Assembly: GCF_005771675.1 (NCBI RefSeq)
Contig: NZ_VAJM01000002.1
Span: 1 to 64,000, forward strand
Direction: 5' to 3'
Length of the DNA: 64,000 nt
Source of the DNA: Hymenobacter jeollabukensis
Lineage (GTDB): Bacteria > Bacteroidota > Bacteroidia > Cytophagales > Hymenobacteraceae
Shown here: one piece after another, positions 51,538 through 58,576 of the stretch
How the letters are laid out: each line of letters begins with the position of its first letter
Position numbering within the stretch: position 1 is the stretch's first letter
The notes under the pieces: model-generated
Databases searched by the model: none
Told to the model about the DNA's origin: nothing
Seen by the model: only the letters and a program-made list of their open reading frames with translations
Position numbers and translations under genes: made by a program

Positions 51538-52212
51538 TCAGGTGGTCGAGGGGAAAACGCCCTGGAGGGCAATAACGAAGTTGATGCAGAGGAAGGGCTG
51601 CATATTGGAGTGCGCCTGGTTGCCGCCGATGCTGCTCGTGGTATTCACCGTAGCCCCACCGGCCCCGATGGTAGCCAGCGCGGCATTGACGTCGCCGCCG
51701 TACTGCGGGGCGCCCCCGCCGCTGTCGGCCAGGTAGTGGTGCGTGCCCGTGCCGACGCCCGATACCTGCAGGTCGCCCAGGGCGGTGCTGCTTTTGATGC
51801 CGTGAATGTGGGGCACCAGCTGGCCCAGCGTCAGCGTGTGGGACTCCGCGCCGCCCCGCTGGCCCAGCGCGAAGTTGCCCCCGTCGGAAACGGGAATCCG
51901 GCCGCGCAGGTCGGGCAGGGCGAAGGTGGTTTGCCCATTGCCGCCGTAGGTGGTACCCAGTAGCGCGAACAGGGCCTGGTTCTGATTGATGGGCAGCTGC
52001 TGTCCGTTGCAGAAAGCCCAGCCCTGGGGCGCGAAATTAAAGGAAACCATCATGATTTCGCCCAGAAACGGGTCGAGGCCCTGGGTCGACAAGACCTCGG
52101 CCTGGGCCGGGCGGCGGTTGCCCAGCAGCAGGCCGCCGGCCATCAGGCCACCCAGGCGCTTCAGCCAGCCCCGCCGCGACGACGAGCCAGCCAGATCAAT
52201 AGCGTTTTGCAT
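51538..52212 (-). CDS. Tail-collar domain protein with twin-arginine leader (2)
   Basis: 224 aa. Leader SSRRGWLKRLGGLMAGGLLLG (RRGWLK, residues ~11-31). Collar motifs: FLGEIMMVSFNFAPQGWAFCNGQQLPI, ALLGTTYGGNGQTTFALPDLRGRIPV, GGAESHTLTLGQLVPHIHG, and MQPFLCINFVIALQGVFP. Paralogue of the genes at 50867 and 52225; the gap to the downstream gene is 2 bases and to the upstream gene 12 bases. Confidence 0.88.
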   Translation of the reverse strand: MQNAIDLAGSSSRRGWLKRLGGLMAGGLLLGNRRPAQAEVLSTQGLDPFLGEIMMVSFNFAPQGWAFCNGQQLPINQNQALFALLGTTYGGNGQTTFALPDLRGRIPVSDGGNFALGQRGGAESHTLTLGQLVPHIHGIKSSTALGDLQVSGVGTGTHHYLADSGGGAPQYGGDVNAALATIGAGGATVNTTSSIGGNQAHSNMQPFLCINFVIALQGVFPSTT

Positions 52213-52224
52213 GAAAAGCGAGAG

Positions 52225-52878
52225 TTAGGGCTGCGGAAAAACGCCGAACATCGAAATGATGTAGTTGACCACCAGGAAGGGCTGCATGTTCTGGTGGGGC
52301 TGCGAGCCGCCCACGACCGGCAGGTTTTGCGCCGGCTGCTGCACCAGGTTACCGGTGTCCTGGGTGTACTGGGCCGAGCCGTTGCCGCCATCGGCCGGCA
52401 CGGCGCCCGAGGGCGAGGCCGTGGTGCCCGGCGCGGTGCTGGCCGCCAGCGTGTGATTATGGCTGGGCATTTGCTGGGTAGTCAGCGTGACTTCCTCCTG
52501 CCCCCCTATCTCCGCAAGCTGGCGGTTGCCGAGGCCCGGACCGCTGACGAAGTGCATGGGGGCGCGGCCGTTCAGGTTGGGCAGGGCGAAAGTAGACTCG
52601 CCGTCGCCGCCGTACGTGGTGCCGATGAGCTGAAACAGGGTTTCGTACTCGCTGATGGGCAGCAGGCGGCCGTCGCAGAAAAACCAGCCGTTCGGGGCGA
52701 AGCTGCCCGCGAAAATGGCTATTTCCCCGACGTAGGGCAGGTTGGCGTTGACGTTCAGGAAGGAACGGCGCGGGGTGAGGGAAGGCGCCGACGGGGCCGG
52801 GGCGGCCGGCTGCAGCCAGTCCTGCACCCGCCGCAGCCAGGAGCGGCGCGTCGACAAAGAAGTGGAGGCGTGTGCCAT
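52225..52878 (-). CDS. Tail-collar domain protein, degenerate leader (3)
   Basis: 217 aa. The N-terminus has STRRSWLRRVQDWLQPAAPAP: twin arginines in place, but the following stretch lacks the hydrophobic core and is Pro/Ala-rich, so Tat export is doubtful. Collar motifs remain intact: YVGEIAIFAGSFAPNGWFFCDGRLLPI, LIGTTYGGDGESTFALPNLNGRAPM, GGQEEVTLTTQQMPSHNHT, and MQPFLVVNYIISMFGVFP. First collar gene after the secreted fibre-like protein. Confidence 0.86.
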   Translation of the reverse strand: MAHASTSLSTRRSWLRRVQDWLQPAAPAPSAPSLTPRRSFLNVNANLPYVGEIAIFAGSFAPNGWFFCDGRLLPISEYETLFQLIGTTYGGDGESTFALPNLNGRAPMHFVSGPGLGNRQLAEIGGQEEVTLTTQQMPSHNHTLAASTAPGTTASPSGAVPADGGNGSAQYTQDTGNLVQQPAQNLPVVGGSQPHQNMQPFLVVNYIISMFGVFPQP

Positions 52879-52910
52879 GAGGTAGCGGAATCCGGGGAGA
52901 AAAAGGGCGC

Positions 52911-53870
52911 CTACGACTCGCGGCGCCAGACTCCGCCGGTGTAAATGAAGCGGGCCGCGTACTTGGGCAGGATGTTGCCCGTGCCGCTGGCCGATACCAC
53001 CGTGATGTACTGGTTGTCGTTGTTGACGATAACCAGGCGTTGGCCGGCCGTACCCGTGCCCAAAGTGATGGTGCCGTTGGCGCCCCCGTTGTCGTTGTAC
53101 ACGATGTTGGTAGCCGGCGGATTTACCGTGACGTTCGTCGTCGGGGCATTCCCAGCCGACGAGCTTTCGGCGGTGTATTCCCCCGCGCCCACGCTGGCCC
53201 AGCCTGTGGAGGTGTATTGGTAGAGGCCGGGGGTGTTGTCGGTCTGGATGATGAGCATACCCACGGTGGGCGTGCCCATAGCATTACGCTGGGTCAGGGT
53301 CAGGCGCGGCGGCAGCAGGCCCTTGGTGGTGCTGGTGATGTCCAGGGCGGCTTTAGCGTCGGCGGTGGTGGTACCCACGGCCAGCACGCCGCTCACGCTG
53401 CCGTTGCCGGTCACCGCGCTGTTGCCCGCCACCGAGCTATTGCCCGACACCAAGCTGTTGCCGGTGGTAGTGACGTTGCCCGAGTTGTCGATGCTGAGGC
53501 CGCCGGTGCCGTTGTTGGAAAGCGAGTTGCCGGCCAGTTTCACGGCCGAGGTGGCTGTGCCGTTGCCCAGGTTGTCGCCGGCCGATACCTTATCGGGCAG
53601 CCATAGCCAATTGGCGGTGCTGGTAGTGCTGTTGTTGTAGTAGAAACCGGCGGTGCCGTCGGTCTGGTACACCAGCAGGCCCTGGGCCGGGCTGCTGATA
53701 GCTGTGCGCTGGGCGCTGGTCATGCGCGGTACCAGCATACCCTTGGTGGTGGAGGCCACTTCCAGCATAGCCGTGGTGGCCGGGGCGCCGGTACCGATGC
53801 CTACGCTCTGAGCAAAAGCGCCGGACGTAGCCAGCAGGGCGCCAGCCAGAAGCAAGTAAGATTTGGACAT
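52911..53870 (-). CDS. Secreted repetitive fibre-like protein
   Basis: 319 aa with a signal peptide (MSKSYLLLAGALLATSGAFAQ). Two related ~55-residue blocks start at ~35 and ~185: MLEVASTTKGMLVPRMTSAQR and ALDITSTTKGLLPPRLTLTQR, each followed by an aromatic Y-W type loop (GFYYNN; GLYQYTSTGW). Between them lies a low-complexity run of GNxxV units (SGNSSVAGNSAVTGNGSVSG), which may form a beta-helix or fibre. The C-terminal ~80 residues form a beta domain (TAGQRLVIVNNDNQYITVV; RFIYTGGVWRRES). The TTKG-L-PR motif is common in Bacteroidota surface proteins with tail-fibre-like character. First gene of the operon with the three collar proteins. Confidence 0.8.
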   Translation of the reverse strand: MSKSYLLLAGALLATSGAFAQSVGIGTGAPATTAMLEVASTTKGMLVPRMTSAQRTAISSPAQGLLVYQTDGTAGFYYNNSTTSTANWLWLPDKVSAGDNLGNGTATSAVKLAGNSLSNNGTGGLSIDNSGNVTTTGNSLVSGNSSVAGNSAVTGNGSVSGVLAVGTTTADAKAALDITSTTKGLLPPRLTLTQRNAMGTPTVGMLIIQTDNTPGLYQYTSTGWASVGAGEYTAESSSAGNAPTTNVTVNPPATNIVYNDNGGANGTITLGTGTAGQRLVIVNNDNQYITVVSASGTGNILPKYAARFIYTGGVWRRES

Positions 53871-53909
53871 AGCAGGCTGTTGAGGTGAGACCCGAAAGAT
53901 AGGATTATT

Positions 53910-53939
53910 TCAACGTATTAATACTTTTTAATTTACAAA
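53910..53939 (-). promoter_or_regulatory. Candidate promoter of the fibre-collar operon
   Basis: On the minus strand TTTG (53936-53939), 18-base spacer, TACGTTGA (53910-53917; 6 of 8 to TAnnTTTG), in an AT-rich stretch. Confidence 0.45.
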
Positions 53940-54048
53940 CAACTAATTGTTAAGTCCTAAGATACTGCCTGCTTTGGCCCCGATTTCGCGTATGTAGCCG
54001 CACCGACTGTTTCGCCGGCGTGTCCGGCGTGCTTTCCTGTTTTCGACT

Positions 54049-54630
54049 ATGCGCAACCTTGTTTTCTTCGGCGACTCCCTCACGGCGGGGCATGGCCTGC
54101 CCGCCCCGCAAGCCTTTCCGGCCCTCATCCAGCAGAAAATCGACGCGCTGGGGCTGGCCTGGCAGTGCATCAACGCGGGCGTGAGCGGCGAAACCACCGC
54201 CGGCGGCCTGCACCGCCTGCCCACCGTGCTCAGCCGCCGCCGGCCCGACGTATTCGTGCTGGAGCTGGGCGCCAACGACGGGCTGCGCGGCATCCCCGTG
54301 CGCGAAACCACCCAGAACCTGCAGCGCATCATCGACGAGGTGCGGCGCCAGTACCCCGCGTGCCGCCTCGTGCTGGTGGGCATGGAGTTTCCCTTCGACC
54401 TCGGCCCCTTCGGCCAGCACCAGCTGGCCCGCTACGCCCAGGAGTTCAAGGCCCAGTTCCGCACTCTGGCCGAGCAGAACGGCCTCGACTTCGTGCCCTT
54501 CCTGCTGCAGGGCGTGCTCGGCCGCCCCGAGCTGAACCTGCCCGACCGCGCCCACCCCAACGCCGCCGGCTACCGCATCGTGGCCGAAAACGTGTGGGCG
54601 GTGCTGGAGGCCGTGCTGCGCACGGTGTAA
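54049..54630 (+). CDS. SGNH/GDSL esterase (TesA/arylesterase-like)
   Basis: 193 aa, ATG at 54049. The four SGNH blocks are clear: FFGDSLTAGHG (Ser, block I), NAGVSGETTAGG (Gly, block II), ELGANDGLRGI (Asn, block III) and DRAHPNAAGY (Asp/His, block V). Similar in length and pattern to E. coli TesA / arylesterases, but without a signal peptide, so probably cytosolic unless a longer N-terminus is used. Hydrolyses acyl or aryl esters. Its 3' end faces glgP across GGTGA element D. Confidence 0.9.
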   Translation: MRNLVFFGDSLTAGHGLPAPQAFPALIQQKIDALGLAWQCINAGVSGETTAGGLHRLPTVLSRRRPDVFVLELGANDGLRGIPVRETTQNLQRIIDEVRRQYPACRLVLVGMEFPFDLGPFGQHQLARYAQEFKAQFRTLAEQNGLDFVPFLLQGVLGRPELNLPDRAHPNAAGYRIVAENVWAVLEAVLRTV

Positions 54631-54633
54631 GAT

Positions 54634-54797
54634 GGTGAGGTGGTGAACTGGTGAGATTAACGTTCAGACTGCCCTGAATGCACAAACGGCCCCGGCAACA
54701 TCTGCTGCCGGGGCCGTTGGACTTTTTTGGTTGATCAGGTGGTAAATGAGGCGCGCCAGAACGACAACTCACCATTTCACCACCTCACCATTTCACC
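54634..54797. repeat. GGTGA-octamer palindromic element, copy D (with internal terminator)
   Basis: Left arm GGTGAGGT GGTGAACT GGTGAG (54634-54655); right arm CTCACC ATTTCACC ACCTCACC ATTTCACC (54768-54797). Inner stem AACGGCCCCGGCA (from 54685) / TGCCGGGGCCGTT (54706-54718) followed by GGACTTTTTT. It fills the gap between convergent genes completely. Confidence 0.85.
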
Positions 54798-54799
54798 AC

Positions 54800-56458
54800 T
54801 TAGGCGTTGTACATCAGCTCGTAGTACTCCGTAGCCATGCGGCCCGACTCGAACTGCGGCTCCACTTCGCGCATGGTGGTCTGCACGATCTTCCAGTACT
54901 CGGCGGGCTTGCTGTAGTACAGGGGCAGGATTTCGTGTTCGAGCACGTCCAGCGTGCCGGCGGCTTCGATGCGGTCCTTCTCGGCGTCGGGCAGGTCGAG
55001 GTCGGCCAGGGGGATGAGGAAGCCGTTTTCGCCGTGGCGCACGAACTCCGGAATCCAGCCGTCGGGGATGCTCAGGCTCAGGCTGCCGTTCATGGCGGCC
55101 GTCATGCCCGAGGTGCCGGAGGCCTCGCGCGGGAAGCGCGGGGTGTTCAGCCAGATGTCGGAGCCCTTCTTCAGCAGAGCCGACAGGCCCAGCTCGTAGC
55201 CGACGAGCACGGCGCAGTTTTTCAGGTTTTTGCTGCGGGTAATCAGCTCGTTGAACAGGCCGATGGCGCCGTAGTCCTTGGGGTAGGGCTTGCCGGCCCA
55301 GATGACCTGCACCGGGCGGTCGGCATTATTCACCAGCGCCTCGAACCGCTCGAAGTCGTTCAGCACCAGGTTGGCGCGCTTGTAGGCGGCGAAGCGGCGG
55401 GCCCACACCACCGTCAGCACATCCGGATCGAACAGCTTGCCGGTCTGGTCGGCTACCACTTTGAACAACTGCTCCTTCAGCTCCCGCTTGCGGGCCTTCA
55501 GGTTCTTGACGGCGGTGCTGGCCGTGCTGGTCAGGGCCTTGTGCAGCGGCGCGTCGCGCCAGTAGGTGCCGTTCTGCGAGTTGGTGATGTGAATGATGGG
55601 GCACACGCCGGCGTTGTGGTTCCACATGTCGCGGGCCACCCGGCCGTGCACTTCCGATACGCCGTTGGCAATGCGCGCCATGCGCAGGGCGGTGAGCGTG
55701 TAGTTCAGCCGCTCGTGCTCCACCAGGCCCAACTCGCGCACTTCGTGGCCCGAGATGCCCGAGAAGAAGGTCATGTCTTCGAGCAGCTTCATGGGGTGCT
55801 CCTCGTTGCCGGCCAGCTCGGGCGTGTGGGTGGTGAATACCAGGCGCTTCTGCACCTCGCTCAGCTGCCGGCCGTGCTTTTCGTGCAGGTAGAAGGCCAG
55901 CGGCAGGCCGTGGCCCTCGTTTAGGTGGTACACTTCCGGCGTGCGGTTGATCAGGTCGAGCAGCTTGCCGCCGCCCACGCCCAGCAGGATGCTCTGGGCC
56001 ACGCGGGCCGCCGTGTCGGCGTCGTAGAGGTGGTGGGAGATGGTGCGCGAGAGGTAGTCGTTTTCCGGAATGTCGGTGGTCAGGAAAAACATCGGGCAGG
56101 TGCCGAACACCTCCGGGGCGAGGTAAAAGGCCTTCACCTTCACCGGGGCCGAGTGGATGGTGATGTCGAAGGTGAAGCCGGTATCCTGCAGGAAGCTGTA
56201 GTACTTCTCGGTGAAGTCGGCGCGCATGGTCTGGTCGGGCTGCCGGCCCTGGTCGTAGTAGCCGTAGCTCCACAGGATGCCGATGCCGATGAGGTTCTGC
56301 TTCAGCTCGTAGGCCGAGCGCATGTGCGAGCCGGCGAGGAAGCCCAGGCCGCCGGAGTAGGTTTTGAGGGCCTGGTCGATGGCAAACTCCATCGAGAAGT
56401 AAGCTGCCGACTTGCTGAACTCGGGTGCGGGGGTGTAGGAAGAGTAGGTAAAAGCCAT
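54800..56458 (-). CDS. Alpha-glucan family phosphorylase-like protein (GT35)
   Basis: 552 aa from the ATG at 56458 (MAFTYSSYTPAPEFSKSAAYF). Family signatures: AYFSMEFAIDQALKTYSGGLGFLAGSHMRSA (as a pattern over residues ~18-47), GYYDQGRQPDQ, HLNEGHGLPLAFY, FTTHTPELAGNEEHP, and WARRFAAYKRANL. It fits the short GT35 group of glycogen/maltodextrin phosphorylases. At the cofactor segment the sequence is EASGTSGMTAAMNG: the Lys that holds pyridoxal phosphate in phosphorylases is expected where T453 stands. Activity as a classical phosphorylase is thus uncertain. Cytosolic. Convergent with the esterase; part of a broader alpha-glucan gene block. Confidence 0.85.
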   Translation of the reverse strand: MAFTYSSYTPAPEFSKSAAYFSMEFAIDQALKTYSGGLGFLAGSHMRSAYELKQNLIGIGILWSYGYYDQGRQPDQTMRADFTEKYYSFLQDTGFTFDITIHSAPVKVKAFYLAPEVFGTCPMFFLTTDIPENDYLSRTISHHLYDADTAARVAQSILLGVGGGKLLDLINRTPEVYHLNEGHGLPLAFYLHEKHGRQLSEVQKRLVFTTHTPELAGNEEHPMKLLEDMTFFSGISGHEVRELGLVEHERLNYTLTALRMARIANGVSEVHGRVARDMWNHNAGVCPIIHITNSQNGTYWRDAPLHKALTSTASTAVKNLKARKRELKEQLFKVVADQTGKLFDPDVLTVVWARRFAAYKRANLVLNDFERFEALVNNADRPVQVIWAGKPYPKDYGAIGLFNELITRSKNLKNCAVLVGYELGLSALLKKGSDIWLNTPRFPREASGTSGMTAAMNGSLSLSIPDGWIPEFVRHGENGFLIPLADLDLPDAEKDRIEAAGTLDVLEHEILPLYYSKPAEYWKIVQTTMREVEPQFESGRMATEYYELMYNA

Positions 56459-56511
56459 GAGAAGGAAGGGGTGAAGCGACGTCGGGCGGGCGGGGCCGGC
56501 CAACGAGCTGA

Positions 56512-56519
56512 CAAACCTA
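56512..56519 (-). promoter_or_regulatory. Phosphorylase-like gene promoter -7 element (TAGGTTTG)
   Basis: Perfect TAnnTTTG on the minus strand, 54 bases before the start, the same octamer as at the thioredoxin promoter. TTTG-like words (56534-56537) lie at a short 14-base spacing. Confidence 0.55.
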
Positions 56520-56751
56520 AAAAAATGACGCAACAAAAACGCCTTTGCCCGTAGCCAACGCGGTGGTCATAAGGCCCGCTAAGCTACGCAGGGGCCCGCA
56601 AACGACCTGGCAGAGGCTCAGGCAGATATATTTTGAATAATATTTCAAAGAGCTAGGATGTTTTTTAATGAAATTTTAATTTAAGACCCGCTAAGCCAAG
56701 CTTTTTGCCACTTAGTCCAGTTTCTCCCCTTTTCCACCTCCATCACACCTT

Positions 56752-58182
56752 ATGAAAATTTCTACTCGCCTGTGGGCCCTTCCCCTGCTGGCCCTGGCCT
56801 TCGGCTGCGCCAAAACCGACAATCTGGCCCCACAAGGCACGCTGGCCACCTTAGCCGCCAGCCACGACGTGTCGAATACGGGCTTCCCCGAGGGCTTCGA
56901 GTCGGGCACCAAAACGGCCTACTCCGTGGGCTCGGTCACGCTGGGCTCCGGCTCCTGGACGCTCGACGACGCCTTGCTGGGCAACACGACGGCCGATGCC
57001 AAAACCGGCGCCCAGTCGGCGCGGGTGCGCAACGCGGGCAAGCTCACCATGAACTTCAACGTCTCGGGCGGGGCGGGCACCGTGACGGTGGGCCACGCCG
57101 CGTACGGCACCGACGGCGCCTCCACCTGGGAGCTGTGGAAGTCGGTGGACAGCGGCACGAGCTACACCAAAGTCGGCTCGACCATCACCAGCAGCAGCGC
57201 CACGCTCAGCACGGCCACCTTCACCGTGAACCAGACCGGCGCGGTGCGCTTTGAAATCCGCAAGACCGACGGCTCGGCCAACCGCGTCAACTTCGACAAC
57301 GTCGACATTCAGACCTACAGCGGCGGCGGGGGCGGCGGCACGGCCAAGAAATTCCTCATCGACGCGGGCCACGCCGAAACGGCCGGCAACGCCGACTGGG
57401 TGATGGATGTGGACGCGGGCGTGGTGGCGCGCTACCCCACCCCGGCCGCCTCGGGCATCACCGGCACCACCAGCGAAACGTACTGGACCGGCGCGCTGTC
57501 GGCCTGGGGCGTGAGCCTGGTGAAGCTGGGCCACTCGGTGGAGCACTTGCCCGCGGGCGTGCCCATCACCTACGGCACCACCGGCGCCCAGGACCTACAG
57601 AACTACAACGTGTTCATCATCGACGAGCCGAACACGCTGTTTACGGCCGCCGAGAAAACCGCCCTGGTGCGCTTCGTGCAGAACGGCGGCGGCCTGTTCA
57701 TGATTTCCGACCACGACGTGTCGGACCGCAACAACGACGGCTACGACTCGCCCGCCATCTGGAACGATTTGATGAGCAACAACTCGGTGCAGGCCAACCC
57801 CTTCGGCTTCAGCATCGATCTGACCAACATCGTGGAAACCAGCTCCAACGTGCTGGCCAGCAGCACCAACCAGATTCTGAACGGCCCGCAGGGCGCCGTC
57901 ACGCAGATCAAGTACAGCAACGGCGCCACCATCACCAAGACCTCCGGTTCGGCGGCCGTGCCGCTGGTGTGGCGCAGCACCTCCTCGCAGGGCAACACCA
58001 ACATCATGTGCGCCAGCAGCACCTTCGGCACCGGCCGCGTGGTGGTCATCGGCGACTCGTCGCCGGCTGACGACGGCACCGGCTCGCCCGGCAACACCGT
58101 GTACCCGGGCTGGACGGAGCTGGCCTCGCACGCCCGCTTCCACCTGAACGCCTCGCTCTGGCTGGCCAAGGTGACCAACTAA
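56752..58182 (+). CDS. Lipoprotein with carbohydrate-binding-like and ThuA/GATase-like domains
   Basis: 476 aa. Leader MKISTRLWALPLLALAFGC with lipobox Cys19. Residues ~45-190 form a beta-sandwich (SWTLDDALLGNT; GAQSARVRNAGKLTMNF; GRVNFDNVDIQ-type end VNFDNVDIQTY), a module seen on secreted Bacteroidota endonucleases and surface enzymes. A Gly-rich linker (GGGGGG) follows. Residues ~200-476 resemble a class I glutamine-amidotransferase-like/DUF4350 fold: FLIDAGHAETAGNADW, NYNVFIIDEPNTLFTAAEKTALVRFVQNGGGLFMISDHDVSDRNNDG (span ~285-330), ending GRVVVIGDSSPADDGTG. No Cys nucleophile is visible, so a binding role is possible. Function not assigned. Confidence 0.75.
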   Translation: MKISTRLWALPLLALAFGCAKTDNLAPQGTLATLAASHDVSNTGFPEGFESGTKTAYSVGSVTLGSGSWTLDDALLGNTTADAKTGAQSARVRNAGKLTMNFNVSGGAGTVTVGHAAYGTDGASTWELWKSVDSGTSYTKVGSTITSSSATLSTATFTVNQTGAVRFEIRKTDGSANRVNFDNVDIQTYSGGGGGGTAKKFLIDAGHAETAGNADWVMDVDAGVVARYPTPAASGITGTTSETYWTGALSAWGVSLVKLGHSVEHLPAGVPITYGTTGAQDLQNYNVFIIDEPNTLFTAAEKTALVRFVQNGGGLFMISDHDVSDRNNDGYDSPAIWNDLMSNNSVQANPFGFSIDLTNIVETSSNVLASSTNQILNGPQGAVTQIKYSNGATITKTSGSAAVPLVWRSTSSQGNTNIMCASSTFGTGRVVVIGDSSPADDGTGSPGNTVYPGWTELASHARFHLNASLWLAKVTN

Positions 58183-58230
58183 GCCCACGGATTACGGCGG
58201 ATTTTCGGATTTTGTGGACGATTGACCTAA

Positions 58231-58259
58231 TTGAGCCACGACTCGAAGTCGTGGCTCAA
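58231..58259 (+). terminator. Perfect hairpin after lipoprotein gene
   Basis: TTGAGCCACGAC (58231-58242), loop TCGAA, GTCGTGGCTCAA (58248-58259). No T tract directly after it. Confidence 0.55.
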
Positions 58260-58433
58260 CTACGTTTAGGTACCAGCTCAGAAGGAAACGTATAGCAAAG
58301 AACGTCCTGCTTCGCGGAGCTCAGCAGGACGGCCAAGTGGCTACGATTACGGTTGACTGACCACTTCGGCCGCCCATTCCTTATCGGCGAATTCCGCTAA
58401 GCTGACTTCGTCGAGTCTTGGCGATGTTGCCCG

Positions 58434-58463
58434 GCGCCGCTGCTTCAGCTGAAGCAGCGGCGC
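58434..58463. terminator. Zero-loop 15-bp palindrome followed by T-rich tract
   Basis: GCGCCGCTGCTTCAG mirrors CTGAAGCAGCGGCGC exactly, then TTTGTTTTTAGC. It could end transcription from the left or block it into GH13. Confidence 0.6.
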
Positions 58464-58503
58464 TTTGTTTTTAGCTGTTATTCAAGCAGAAGTGAATCCT
58501 GGT

Positions 58504-58535
58504 TTTGATGCCCGCACCTGAAGTTTCTACTTTAC
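58504..58535 (+). promoter_or_regulatory. Candidate GH13 promoter
   Basis: TTTG (58504-58507), 20-base spacer, TACTTTAC (58528-58535; 6 of 8 to TAnnTTTG). The start codon is at 58577. Confidence 0.45.
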
Positions 58536-58576
58536 AGCGGCGCCATTACGGTGCTGATTTCTTGCGCCGTTTTTTT

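Larger units (their letters stand above)
58183..58576. other. Intergenic region before the GH13 gene
   Basis: 394 bases with several hairpins. No gene; the GH13 frame is open back to 58505 without conservation. See the two hairpins and the promoter candidate listed separately. Confidence 0.5.

Noticed and set aside
50867-53870. Prophage or tailocin remnant
   Set aside because: Only collar-domain and fibre-like proteins; no other structural, lysis or integration genes, and leaders for export argue for a host role. Kept instead as a finding.
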